This document shows, piece by piece, positions 1 to 7,519 of a stretch of DNA of 64,000 nt; positions within the stretch are counted from its first letter, which is position 1, and each line of letters opens with the position of its first letter. Under the pieces are notes generated by a model. It saw only the letters and a program-made list of their open reading frames with translations, ran no database searches and was not told the origin of the DNA. This DNA comes from Sphingobacteriaceae bacterium (GTDB taxonomy: Bacteria; Bacteroidota; Bacteroidia; Sphingobacteriales; Sphingobacteriaceae), in the NCBI GenBank assembly GCA_014380615.1, contig JACMJM010000032.1, positions 62,001 to 126,000 of the forward strand. Reading direction: 5' to 3'. Made by a program: the position numbers and the translations under genes.

Positions 1-378
1 AAGAAAAATATTACCATGCACAAGCGTATAAACTTGTTCGCGTTTTTCTTGTCATCGCTTTTCCTGGTTTCATATATCCTGTTTCACTACCTGGCTCCCG
101 AAACCAGGTTTGGAGATTTGGATCATGACGGAGCGTTGTCTCAAGGCGAGATAGCAACGGCCGGTAACACACGATATGTTTACTACGTTATCCTTATTAC
201 TCATATTATCCTTGCGGCAATTGTTTTACCTCTGGTGCTATTCAGTTTTTACAGAGGGTTACAGTTACAGGTTGAAAAGCATAGAAAACTGGTTCGCTGG
301 AGTTACCCAATTTGGTTATATGTAACCGTAACAGGAGTAATTGTTTATTTAATGATATCCCCTTACTATACGGTGTAG
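1..378 (+). CDS. DUF420 family membrane protein, 5' end cut by window edge
   Basis: Resembles the DUF420 (YozB-like) integral membrane family; function unknown. The frame stays open from base 1 (codons reading KKNIT) to the ATG at 16, and family members are longer than the 120 residues after that ATG, so the gene almost certainly starts before the window. Three hydrophobic segments are visible (roughly residues 8-27, 53-80 and 98-115 counted from the ATG at 16). An acidic loop with FGDLDHDG lies between the first two. The next gene on the same strand starts 150 bases on behind its own promoter-like box. Family fairly sure; true start unknown. Confidence 0.8.
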   Translation, partial: KKNITMHKRINLFAFFLSSLFLVSYILFHYLAPETRFGDLDHDGALSQGEIATAGNTRYVYYVILITHIILAAIVLPLVLFSFYRGLQLQVEKHRKLVRWSYPIWLYVTVTGVIVYLMISPYYTV

Positions 379-429
379 ATACGCAAATAGACAGATACGA
401 AGCGGTTATCTTTAATCTAAAAATCTTCT

Positions 430-511
430 AATCCGCATATTTCCACATCCGCACATCTTCCCATTTGCACATCTCTAATCCGCACATCTTCCATCGTTTA
501 ATTTGCACATT
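430..511. repeat. Short imperfect tandem repeat of CACAT-type units
   Basis: Degenerate units of the form CCGCACATCTTCC / TTGCACAT follow one another across about 80 bases (CCGCATAT, CCACAT, CCGCACATCTTCC, TTGCACAT, CCGCACATCTTCC, TTGCACAT). They lie in the gap between the DUF420 gene and the small exported protein and stop just before the promoter-like box at 516. No coding potential is evident. It looks like a simple intergenic repeat; any role is unknown. Confidence 0.55.
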
Positions 512-515
512 TACT

Positions 516-523
516 TATCTTTG
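516..523 (+). promoter_or_regulatory. Bacteroidota -7 box (TATCTTTG)
   Basis: TATCTTTG matches the Bacteroidota -7 consensus TAnnTTTG and ends 4 bases before the ATG at 528. A good -33 TTTG at the usual spacing is not visible. If used, transcription would begin at or almost at the start codon, giving a leaderless or near-leaderless mRNA. Confidence 0.45.
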
Positions 524-527
524 CGTC

Positions 528-800
528 ATGAAAACTATTAAGTACGGTGTGGTTGTAATTTGTTTTCTGCTTTCGATTACATTTTCTTCAAATGTTGAAG
601 CGCAATGTTCTATGTGTACGTTAAATGCCGAAAACTCTGTGCAGCATGGAAACCATCAAGGAAAAAATCTAAACAAGGGAATTCTTTACCTTTTGGCAAT
701 GCCCTATCTGGCTGTCGGGTTGATTGGTTTTATCTGGTATAAAAAATATCGCAAAAAGGATATTCTGGTAGATGTTAAAGACGGAAAATTAATTGATTGA
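528..800 (+). CDS. Small exported or membrane protein with CSMC motif
   Basis: A 90-residue protein of unknown function. The start at 528 gives a clean N-terminal signal sequence (Lys-rich start, hydrophobic stretch, then VEAQ); an in-frame ATG at 465 would add 21 residues encoded by the tandem repeat and is unlikely. After the signal comes QCSMCTLNAE, a CxxC pair that could be oxidised or bind metal outside the cytoplasm. A hydrophobic segment near residues 57-74 is followed by a basic KKYRKK patch. It sits between the DUF420 gene and the DUF2461 gene, with only 8 bases to the latter. Real gene likely; role not recognised. Confidence 0.7.
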   Translation: MKTIKYGVVVICFLLSITFSSNVEAQCSMCTLNAENSVQHGNHQGKNLNKGILYLLAMPYLAVGLIGFIWYKKYRKKDILVDVKDGKLID

Positions 801-808
801 TCTGATCC

Positions 809-1471
809 ATGATCGAAGCACCAACACTGAAATTCTTAAAAGGACTTTCTCAAAACAATAACCGTGAGTGGTTCGGCATTCATAAGAAAGATTATGAGGC
901 TTCCCGAGAGAATGTGCTGGAATTTACATCAAAAATTATAGCGGATCTAGCCGCTTTTGACGATACTATCCCCACCGATCTGAATCCTAAAGATTGTGTA
1001 ATGAGGATCTATCGCGACATACGTTTTAGTAACGATAAAACGCCTTTCAAAACTAATTTCGGAATTGCTATTTCCGCAAATGGTAAAAATTTTAAGGGGC
1101 CGGGTTATTACATTCATATTCAACCATCGAAATCTTTTATTGCGGGAGGTGCCTGGTATCCGGAAACGGATGAGCTGAAAGCCATACGCCAGGAAATTGA
1201 TTACAATGGTTCGGAACTGCGGTCAATTTTAAATGAGGATGGCTTTAAAAAAGTATTTGAAGATTTAGACAGGGAAGGGGCACTTAAAACTACGCCTAAA
1301 GGTTATCCGGCCGATCATGAAGATATTAACTATTTAAAATTGAAGAGTTTCACCGCAACCTCTCAGATCGCTGATACGGTTTTAACAGGACCGGGAGCCG
1401 TAAAAAAAATAGTTGATAACTTAGAAAAAATATATCCTCTTACAATTTTTTTGCGCAACGCTATTTCTTAA
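809..1471 (+). CDS. DUF2461 domain-containing protein
   Basis: A 220-residue soluble protein matching the DUF2461 (TIGR02453) family, of unknown biochemical function. The recognisable pattern is an N-terminal FLKGLSQNNNREWFGIHKK, then MRIYRDIRFSNDKTPFKTNF near residues 65-84, then a GPGYYIHIQP strand. Length is normal for the family. No signal peptide. It starts 8 bases after the small exported protein and ends 8 bases before the OmpA lipoprotein start, so these are probably cotranscribed. Family assignment is confident; function is not known. Confidence 0.88.
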   Translation: MIEAPTLKFLKGLSQNNNREWFGIHKKDYEASRENVLEFTSKIIADLAAFDDTIPTDLNPKDCVMRIYRDIRFSNDKTPFKTNFGIAISANGKNFKGPGYYIHIQPSKSFIAGGAWYPETDELKAIRQEIDYNGSELRSILNEDGFKKVFEDLDREGALKTTPKGYPADHEDINYLKLKSFTATSQIADTVLTGPGAVKKIVDNLEKIYPLTIFLRNAIS

Positions 1472-1479
1472 TATTGTAT

Positions 1480-2313
1480 ATGAATAAACTTCTCTTTTTG
1501 TTGTTCGCGGCTTTCTTTTTAAGCTCCTGCATCGTTTTATCTACTAAAAAATATAATTCTTTACTTGCGGAGAGAGATTCATTGTCTGCCGGTTGGAACG
1601 ATGCGAATGTGAAGATTGAAAGTCTCGAAGAAGAGATAGCACGTTTAAAGGGTGATACATCTAAAATTAATCACCGCATGGCGGATTTGGAGAGTAAATT
1701 AACCGGCCTCGATGCTAATTATGCCTCGTTGCGGGCTAATAGTTCATCTGAGATAAAAAAACTGGCGGCCGACCTTGAGCGCAGGGAGGCACGACTTAAA
1801 GAAGTTGAGGAGATTCTCCGTAAGCGCGACGCTGCCACAAACGCTCTCAAGGAAAAGCTTCAAAAAGCGTTATTGGGATTCCAGAAAAGCGGGCTGGCCG
1901 TTGATATCAGGAACGGAAAAGTTTATGTGTCGTTAACCGATAAACTTCTGTTTTCGAGCGGGAGTATTGTAATCGATGAAAAGGGTAAACAGGCATTGGC
2001 TGAGCTTGGAAAGGTGTTAAAAACACAGCCCGAAATAAATATCTCTGTAGAAGGGCATACAGATAATCAGCGTGTGGTAAACCTGGGGCAAATTAAAGAT
2101 AATTGGGATTTAAGTGTATTGCGGGCAACCTCGGTGGTGCGTTATTTAACTGATGAACAAAAAATTGAATCGAACCGGATTACCGCCACAGGTAAGGGTG
2201 AATATCAGCCCATTTCGGCCGGAAATGCCGCAGATATCAGGAGTAGAAACAGACGGATTGAAATTGTGCTTTCGCCGAAGCTGGATGAGCTTTATGATTT
2301 GATAAAGGAATAA
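1480..2313 (+). CDS. OmpA-family peptidoglycan-binding lipoprotein
   Basis: A 277-residue envelope lipoprotein. The ATG at 1480 is preferred over the in-frame TTG at 1474 because it begins a standard signal sequence with lipobox LSSC (Cys17). Residues about 20-135 form a long charged coiled coil. The C-terminal OmpA-like domain (about 150-277) carries the expected EGHTDNQ and RNRRIEIVLSP motifs that bind diaminopimelate in peptidoglycan. It likely tethers the outer membrane to the wall. It follows the DUF2461 gene closely and is the last gene before the repeat-rich gap at 2314-2710. Confidence 0.9.
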   Translation: MNKLLFLLFAAFFLSSCIVLSTKKYNSLLAERDSLSAGWNDANVKIESLEEEIARLKGDTSKINHRMADLESKLTGLDANYASLRANSSSEIKKLAADLERREARLKEVEEILRKRDAATNALKEKLQKALLGFQKSGLAVDIRNGKVYVSLTDKLLFSSGSIVIDEKGKQALAELGKVLKTQPEINISVEGHTDNQRVVNLGQIKDNWDLSVLRATSVVRYLTDEQKIESNRITATGKGEYQPISAGNAADIRSRNRRIEIVLSPKLDELYDLIKE

Positions 2314-2339
2314 TTCAGGAAGGGGGGGTAACGGGTCTT

Positions 2340-2504
2340 CCTTGGTCTCACAGAACATCTCTTGCCCTTGGTCTGGGTCCTTTAGCTTGCCCTTTTTCTG
2401 TGTCCTCACAGAACATCTCAAGTAGAAATTAAGCGGATGGAATGTAGATTGAAAACTAAGAAAAAGTTAGTGACAGGTTAGTCTGTGAGGAGACAGACCA
2501 AGGG
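2340..2504. repeat. Composite intergenic repeat with direct and inverted copies
   Basis: A 14-base word, TCACAGAACATCTC, occurs twice in direct orientation (2348-2361 and 2406-2419). CCTTGGTCT at 2340-2348 and CCCTTGGTCT at 2365-2374 are complementary to AGACCAAGGG at 2495-2504. TCCTCACAGA at 2403-2412 is complementary to TCTGTGAGGA at 2482-2491. The region can fold into a large stem structure. No gene is supported here: a minus-strand reading frame across it is an overlap of the OmpA gene's 3' end. Confidence 0.6.
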
Positions 2505-2524
2505 GAAAGTTGTGATGAGTTAAG

Positions 2525-2559
2525 AAACTTTCCAAAAGTTCTAAACTTTTGGAAAGTTT
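2525..2559. repeat. Perfect 16-bp inverted repeat (hairpin, 3-nt loop)
   Basis: Arms 2525-2540 (AAACTTTCCAAAAGTT) and 2544-2559 are exact reverse complements around a CTA loop. It lies between the + strand OmpA operon and the convergent - strand rfbC operon, so it could serve as a bidirectional terminator. There is no long T tract after it, so a dispersed palindromic repeat is equally possible. Confidence 0.7.
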
Positions 2560-2588
2560 TAAGGCCTGCGATTTCTGCTACAGCGACG

Positions 2589-2680
2589 CCCCCCTGATTC
2601 TAAGCCGGATCGAAACGGCAGCTTTTTATGTGCTTGGGCATGCAGGGGGGAAGATAAAAACTATAGTGTAGAGCCGGGCC
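2589..2680. other. GC-rich structured intergenic element
   Basis: CCCCCCTG (2589-2596) pairs with CAGGGGGG (2643-2650). An AGCTTTTTAT run (2620-2629) is nearly complementary to ATAAAAACT (2654-2662), which crosses the first stem, so the two stems are alternatives or a pseudoknot. The right part (ACTATAGTGTAGAGCCGGGC) resembles the right part of the element at 58451-58520 (ACTTGCAGCGGAAAGCAGGG), suggesting one dispersed family. A structured RNA or a palindromic mobile repeat are both possible. Confidence 0.45.
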
Positions 2681-2710
2681 GCAGCACCTATGGATACCGC
2701 AGTACCCTTT

Positions 2711-3259
2711 CTAAAACGGACTTGTAAACTCTCTGAACAAAGGCAATACTTTATCTTTTTCTGAAAGTATTATTTCTTCATCTTTTAACCCCCAGTTGAT
2801 ACCCAGTTCGGGATCGTTCCAGATTACTCCGATTTCGGAAGCCTTGTTGTACAGGTTGGTTACTTTGTAGGAAAAAACGGTATTATCCTCCAGGGTAGCA
2901 AACCCGTGTAAAAAGCCGGGAGGGATCCATAACATTTTAAAGTTTTCGGCGCTTAACTCTACGCTTACGTGCTGGCCATAGGTGGGAGAATCTTTCCGTA
3001 TATCAACGGCAATATCAATTACACTGCCCTGTATAACCCGTACCAGTTTTCCCTGCGCAAACGGGTTTGCTTGTCCGTGTAAGCCTCTCAGCGTTCCGCG
3101 GTGCGAAAAGGACTGATTATCCTGAACAAAATCGGCGGTGATGCCTGCATCCTGAAAGATTTTTTTGTTGAAGTTTTCGAAGAAATAACCTCTGTCGTCT
3201 TTCCAAACTTTCGGTTCGATGATAAGTAGGTTGGGAATGGAAGTTTCTATAAAGTTCAT
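2711..3259 (-). CDS. rfbC: dTDP-4-dehydrorhamnose 3,5-epimerase
   Basis: RfbC/RmlC converts dTDP-4-keto-6-deoxy-glucose to dTDP-4-keto-rhamnose in the dTDP-L-rhamnose pathway that feeds surface polysaccharides. The 182 residues are the normal length for this cupin fold. Visible signatures include RGLHGQ (catalytic His region), VIQGSVIDIAVDIRKDSPTYG and WIPPGFLHGFATL. The other rhamnose genes (rfbA, B, D) are not in the window. The start codon overlaps the stop of the upstream DUF4286 gene as TAATG, so the two are translationally coupled, and the TPR gene lies just upstream of both. Confidence 0.95.
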   Translation of the reverse strand: MNFIETSIPNLLIIEPKVWKDDRGYFFENFNKKIFQDAGITADFVQDNQSFSHRGTLRGLHGQANPFAQGKLVRVIQGSVIDIAVDIRKDSPTYGQHVSVELSAENFKMLWIPPGFLHGFATLEDNTVFSYKVTNLYNKASEIGVIWNDPELGINWGLKDEEIILSEKDKVLPLFREFTSPF

Positions 3260-3561
3260 TAGCTTATAAATTCCATAACGGTACTGAAGTGTACGGCCTG
3301 GTTATTGAATTTTAGTGAATGAGAGTTTAACAATGCAGAAGCGTGAACCTCTTTAAAGGTTGTGTAATTTTGAATGTTATCCGCAATAAATTGAAGGCAG
3401 TATGTTACCCCCTCGTTTGGCGATTCGAGTACTTTTAGTACGCGATTTGAGACTAAAAGACTGCTTGACAAAGCTTCGGGAATAAAGGTTTGATTGATCC
3501 AGCTTAGCCATTGGGCCTCGATGGCCTCATCAACTATAACCGTGATATTGTAAAGAATCAT
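3259..3561 (-). CDS. DUF4286 family protein
   Basis: A 100-residue soluble protein of the DUF4286 family, which is common in Bacteroidota and has no known function. It has the family's opening MILYNITVIVDE and a small ferredoxin-like pattern of strands. It starts 27 bases after the TPR gene stop and its own stop overlaps the rfbC start by one base (TAATG), so TPR, DUF4286 and rfbC are probably one transcript. Nothing in the sequence ties it to rhamnose synthesis directly. Confidence 0.85.
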   Translation of the reverse strand: MILYNITVIVDEAIEAQWLSWINQTFIPEALSSSLLVSNRVLKVLESPNEGVTYCLQFIADNIQNYTTFKEVHASALLNSHSLKFNNQAVHFSTVMEFIS

Positions 3562-3588
3562 GCTGCGAAGATAACGGCAATCTTTTTG

Positions 3589-5403
3589 CTAACCAAGATT
3601 ATCTCCGCGTAAGTTTCTGAATCGTTTTCTGGCTTCGGTAACATATAAACTGCCGGGGAAATCGGTAATAATTTTTTGATAGTACTCCATGGCCTTAGCG
3701 GTGTTTTTCAGCGTAGTTTCGTGGATTTCGGCCAGCATAAAGAGGGCGTCATCGGCCCATAAGTCGGTACTATGGTTTGCCACAATTAAGTTAAGCTGTT
3801 CAATCGCTTTGTCGGTAAGATTCTGCTTCTGATAAATTCTGGCTTTCGACATCAGTATATCATCTTCGAGGGAGTTTTTTGGATAAAGAGCATTTATGCT
3901 GTCGAGCGTTCGAAGTGCTTTATCGTATTGATTGATGAAGATCAAAAAGTCGGCCGCCGCAAACTTTTTTAAAGAATTGGTATCGGCTTCAGACTCTGTA
4001 TTTTCTGCGATCAAAAGGCTGAGGTTTAAAGCGTCGTTAGCAATTAGTTGAGATGTTGAGCTTTTCAAAACGTCTAGCTGGGCCTTGCTCCACACAAAGT
4101 CTCCCCGGTAATATGAGAGTTTGGCGTTTTTAAATTTGGCTTCCTGGCCTATGGGTTCGTTCGCATATTCTTTTTCGGCTTGCCCGTACGTAAGGGCTGC
4201 TTCCCAAACTTCGCCGGTAAGAATATACACATCTCCCAGTTCCAATTTCGTTTGGCCGATAATAGTAGGTGAAAGTCCGGGCAGTTTTATGATTTCTTCG
4301 AGCAAGGTTTCGGCCTGTTTGGGTTTGCCGAGATAAAAAGCCTGCAAAGATGCCAATTGGCGCATGGCCAGAACCGTATTTCTGGTTTTCCCGAATTCTT
4401 TGATCAGGTCGAGGTAGTCTTTTTCTAGTTGTTGGAGTTCTGTGAGGTTAAATTTATTGGATGTTAACTGAAGATTTTTTGTGTATAACAATTGCATTTT
4501 CGCCGGCACATAATGCGGGGCTGAGGGCCCTTTAGTTAGAAGATATTCCAGTCCTTCAACTGCCTGATCGTAAGCTTTATTGGCTATGAATAGGGATGTT
4601 AAATCATACACCCGGTCGCCTTCTTCTTTTAAACGCTTGTCGAGGGCTATGATCTGTTTCAGCGCAAGGTCGAATTCTTTTTGTTGAATATATTGCCAGG
4701 CCAGCATATCGGAGTAAGCGATGTTTTGCGGCTCTTTTTGGAGTTTTCTGAGCAAGGCGGTTTTTAGAATGTCGTAATCTTCGGGCGATTCGAATAAGTT
4801 GGCGAAAGTGCTTTTCGCCTGGTTCAGTAATTGTATTTCGGGGTCTTTACTAAAAAGGTTAAGGTATTCCTGAACCAGCATGGTTTTATTCTTTTGATAC
4901 CTGTAGAGTGCCAAAAGGTCGAAGGCGAACGCCGTTTCGTCATTTAAAATTTTTCGGCCGCTTACAAGTGTTTTTACAGAATAATCGTACCCATCTGCAC
5001 GATAGAAAGTTACAGAAAGGTCGCGAATCATGTTTTCGTCTTTCGGCAGGTTTTTAATAAGGTTGTTATACCAGTCGGTTGCTTTTTCTACCTGTCCCCG
5101 CTCTTTCAGTATTCTGCCAAAGTCTACCTGGAAATTAAAGTTGCTTTTGTAAGCATTCATCATTTTTTTTACCAGTTTTTCGGCATCGTCATACTCTTTA
5201 AGTTTAATTAAAGAATTTAGATAGGGATCGTAATACTGAAGTTGATTTCTGCTTTGGTTAAAGAGCTTTTGGTAAATACTTAAAGCTTTGCTATAATCGC
5301 CGTTTTGATAATACTGAAGTGCGAGCACATCTTCTGAGGCAACTTGCGCATTACCAAGTACAGAAACGAATGATAGTATTAAAGCTACAAAGTATCTCTT
5401 CAT
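3589..5403 (-). CDS. Exported tetratricopeptide repeat protein
   Basis: A 604-residue protein with a cleavable signal peptide (MKRYFVALILSF..VLGNAQ). The rest is an array of helical TPR-like repeats from about residue 25 (ALQYYQNGDYSKALSIYQKL) to the end (AMEYYQKIITDFPGSLYVTEARKRF). The last repeats resemble those in BamD/YbgF-type envelope proteins. It probably acts as a periplasmic scaffold; the partner is not evident. It heads the TPR-DUF4286-rfbC run and is divergent from the S9-like gene at 5624, with a 220-base AT-rich gap that should hold both promoters. Confidence 0.85.
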   Translation of the reverse strand: MKRYFVALILSFVSVLGNAQVASEDVLALQYYQNGDYSKALSIYQKLFNQSRNQLQYYDPYLNSLIKLKEYDDAEKLVKKMMNAYKSNFNFQVDFGRILKERGQVEKATDWYNNLIKNLPKDENMIRDLSVTFYRADGYDYSVKTLVSGRKILNDETAFAFDLLALYRYQKNKTMLVQEYLNLFSKDPEIQLLNQAKSTFANLFESPEDYDILKTALLRKLQKEPQNIAYSDMLAWQYIQQKEFDLALKQIIALDKRLKEEGDRVYDLTSLFIANKAYDQAVEGLEYLLTKGPSAPHYVPAKMQLLYTKNLQLTSNKFNLTELQQLEKDYLDLIKEFGKTRNTVLAMRQLASLQAFYLGKPKQAETLLEEIIKLPGLSPTIIGQTKLELGDVYILTGEVWEAALTYGQAEKEYANEPIGQEAKFKNAKLSYYRGDFVWSKAQLDVLKSSTSQLIANDALNLSLLIAENTESEADTNSLKKFAAADFLIFINQYDKALRTLDSINALYPKNSLEDDILMSKARIYQKQNLTDKAIEQLNLIVANHSTDLWADDALFMLAEIHETTLKNTAKAMEYYQKIITDFPGSLYVTEARKRFRNLRGDNLG

Positions 5404-5623
5404 TGTTACGATTGATGGTGTTTTAAAATGCGGTATTGATAAAGATAACGAAAATGCAGAGCTTTCATTTTAAACATTTTTTTTTAATCTTTAGAGCCGT
5501 ATGTTAAACAACTGATTTTAGCTGTATTCTAATTGTTACTTGTTTGAATGGATAAATGGCATATTTTAGTACTTTAAACCCCCGTTAAATCCCGAAAGGG
5601 ACAATATTTCGTTGAGTTTTTAT

Positions 5624-7513
5624 ATGCAGAAACAGTTGAAGAAATGGCTATGTGTTGTCGGAGTGTTCCTGTTGGCAGCTTGTTCTGGCGAGCGAAAGGC
5701 AAAAAGAGTATTACTGGAAGATTTTTTTAAGAATCCGGTAAAAACTTCTTTTCTTATTTCGCCCGATGGAAAATACATCTCCTATCAGCAACCTTATAAA
5801 AACCGTATGAATATTTTTGTTCAGACCGTTGATGGCAAGAATGTTACACGTATAACTAACGAAGCGGAATACAATACAACTTTCTATTGCTGGGCAAATA
5901 ATAACGAGTTGCTCTTTATGAACGACAACGGCCGTGATAAAAGTGCGCATTTGTATGCGGTATCTAAAACCGGGGAGAACTTTCGGGGCTTATTGCCGGT
6001 CGACTCCGTACGGGTTCGTTTAATTAATCACCATAATATTATCAATAATCAATTGTTAATCGCTCTAAATAAACGCGATTCAACCATATTTGATGTTTAT
6101 CGATTAAATATCGGAACGGGTAAGCTCGCGCTCGCCGAAAAAAATCCTGGAAATATTATACACTGGTTTGCCGATGATTACGGGATGTTGCGGATGGCTT
6201 TAGCAAGTGACGGAGTTAATGAAACTTTGCTTTTCAGGACATCGGAGACCGAAGAATTCAGGCCTGTTATAACGAATAATTTTAAGAACAAAATATCCCC
6301 GATAGGGTACTGCAATACCAAAAAGACGCGTATTTATGCGCTTTCGAATTTGAATCGCGATAAGGCCGCGCTGGTTGAATTTGATTGTGAAACAGGTAAG
6401 GAAACAAAAGTGATTGTGTCTCATCCCGACGTAGATATTAGCGAAGGAGGGTATTCTTTTTCACGCCATAAGTTGCTTTATGCCAGTTATGAAACCTGGA
6501 AAAAAGAGCGGATTTATCTCAATGATTCTGTAAAGGCGGTGTATAAGCATTTGGAAGGGCTGCTTCCTAATACTGAAATACGCATAGTGGATCGCGATTC
6601 GGTTGAAAAGCAATTTATTATTAAAACTTTCACCGATAAAACTCCAGGGGCCTTTTATCATTATTCTATAAAAACCGGAAAGCTTGTAAAGCTAAGCGAT
6701 ATTAATCCTTCTATACTCGAAGAGGAAATGTGCGGAATGAAACCTGTATCATACAAGTCGCGCGATGGTTTGACTATAAACGGTTATTTAACACTACCAT
6801 TAGGATATAAGCCTAAAAATTTGCCATTAATAGTTATCCCGCACGGAGGGCCGGCTTACCGAAACTCATGGGGTTTTAACCAGGAAGTGCAGTTTTTGGC
6901 CAATCGCGGATATGCTGTTTTTCAGGTAAATTTCAGAGGATCGAAAGGTTATGGAAAGAAGTTTTGGATTGCCGGATTTAAGAAGTGGGGCAGCGATATT
7001 CAAAACGATATTACTGATGGTGTGCAATGGCTCATAAAGGAAGGCATAGCTGATAAAAAACGAATCGGGATTTATGGTGCTGGCTTTGGCGGCTACAGTG
7101 CTTTACACGCATTATCTTTTCAGCCTAAGCTTTATGCCTGCGGGGCCTCTCAATCGGGTTTTCTCAATTTGTTTACCTACATAAAAGCAGTCCCTCCTCA
7201 TTACAGGCCTACCTTGCAAATGTATTATGAAATGGTAGGAAATCCTGAAAAGGAGATTGACGATTTAAGAGCGGTATCGCCTGTTTTTCATGCGGATAAA
7301 ATAAAAGCTCCATTGCTTATAGCCCAGGATACTAAAGATGAAAGGGTTAATATAAACGAGACCAATCAATTTGTTAAAGAGCTAAAAAAGCGTAAAATAC
7401 CTATAACATATATCACTAAGGAAAGTCGGGCATTCAATTTCAGAAACCCTGAGAACAGAATGGAGTTCTATAAAGAGCTGGAGAAATTTTTTGCCGCTAA
7501 CCTTATGAAGTGA
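5624..7513 (+). CDS. S9 prolyl-oligopeptidase-like lipoprotein, catalytic Ser and His missing
   Basis: A 629-residue lipoprotein: the ATG at 5624 (preferred to the TTG at 5612) begins a signal sequence with lipobox LLAAC. Residues about 30-370 look like a seven-bladed beta-propeller and about 375-629 like the alpha/beta-hydrolase domain of the S9 (acylaminoacyl-peptidase type) family. The nucleophile elbow, normally GxSYGGY, reads GAGFGGY, so the Ser is Gly487. The acid is kept (Asp572 in KDERVN). The His of the usual EGHGFR reads AFNFR, placing Phe604 there. Oxyanion-loop HGGP is present. It is therefore predicted to be an inactive, binding-only homologue. The histidine kinase starts 6 bases downstream, which suggests an accessory sensing role. 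Confidence 0.88.
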   Translation: MQKQLKKWLCVVGVFLLAACSGERKAKRVLLEDFFKNPVKTSFLISPDGKYISYQQPYKNRMNIFVQTVDGKNVTRITNEAEYNTTFYCWANNNELLFMNDNGRDKSAHLYAVSKTGENFRGLLPVDSVRVRLINHHNIINNQLLIALNKRDSTIFDVYRLNIGTGKLALAEKNPGNIIHWFADDYGMLRMALASDGVNETLLFRTSETEEFRPVITNNFKNKISPIGYCNTKKTRIYALSNLNRDKAALVEFDCETGKETKVIVSHPDVDISEGGYSFSRHKLLYASYETWKKERIYLNDSVKAVYKHLEGLLPNTEIRIVDRDSVEKQFIIKTFTDKTPGAFYHYSIKTGKLVKLSDINPSILEEEMCGMKPVSYKSRDGLTINGYLTLPLGYKPKNLPLIVIPHGGPAYRNSWGFNQEVQFLANRGYAVFQVNFRGSKGYGKKFWIAGFKKWGSDIQNDITDGVQWLIKEGIADKKRIGIYGAGFGGYSALHALSFQPKLYACGASQSGFLNLFTYIKAVPPHYRPTLQMYYEMVGNPEKEIDDLRAVSPVFHADKIKAPLLIAQDTKDERVNINETNQFVKELKKRKIPITYITKESRAFNFRNPENRMEFYKELEKFFAANLMK

Positions 7514-7519
7514 TAGTAA

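Noticed and set aside
2146-2421. Minus-strand 91-residue frame over the end of the OmpA gene
   Set aside because: It overlaps the OmpA-domain codons and the repeat region and has no recognisable features.
5543-5569. TTTG-N15-TATTTTAG as the promoter of the S9-like operon
   Set aside because: The spacer is too short and the -7 box deviates at two positions; not strong enough to list.
7139-7162. GASQSG in the S9-like protein as an alternative GxSxG nucleophile
   Set aside because: It lies after the nucleophile elbow, in the strand-loop that follows it in S9 enzymes, so it is not in the catalytic position; the elbow itself is GAGFGGY.
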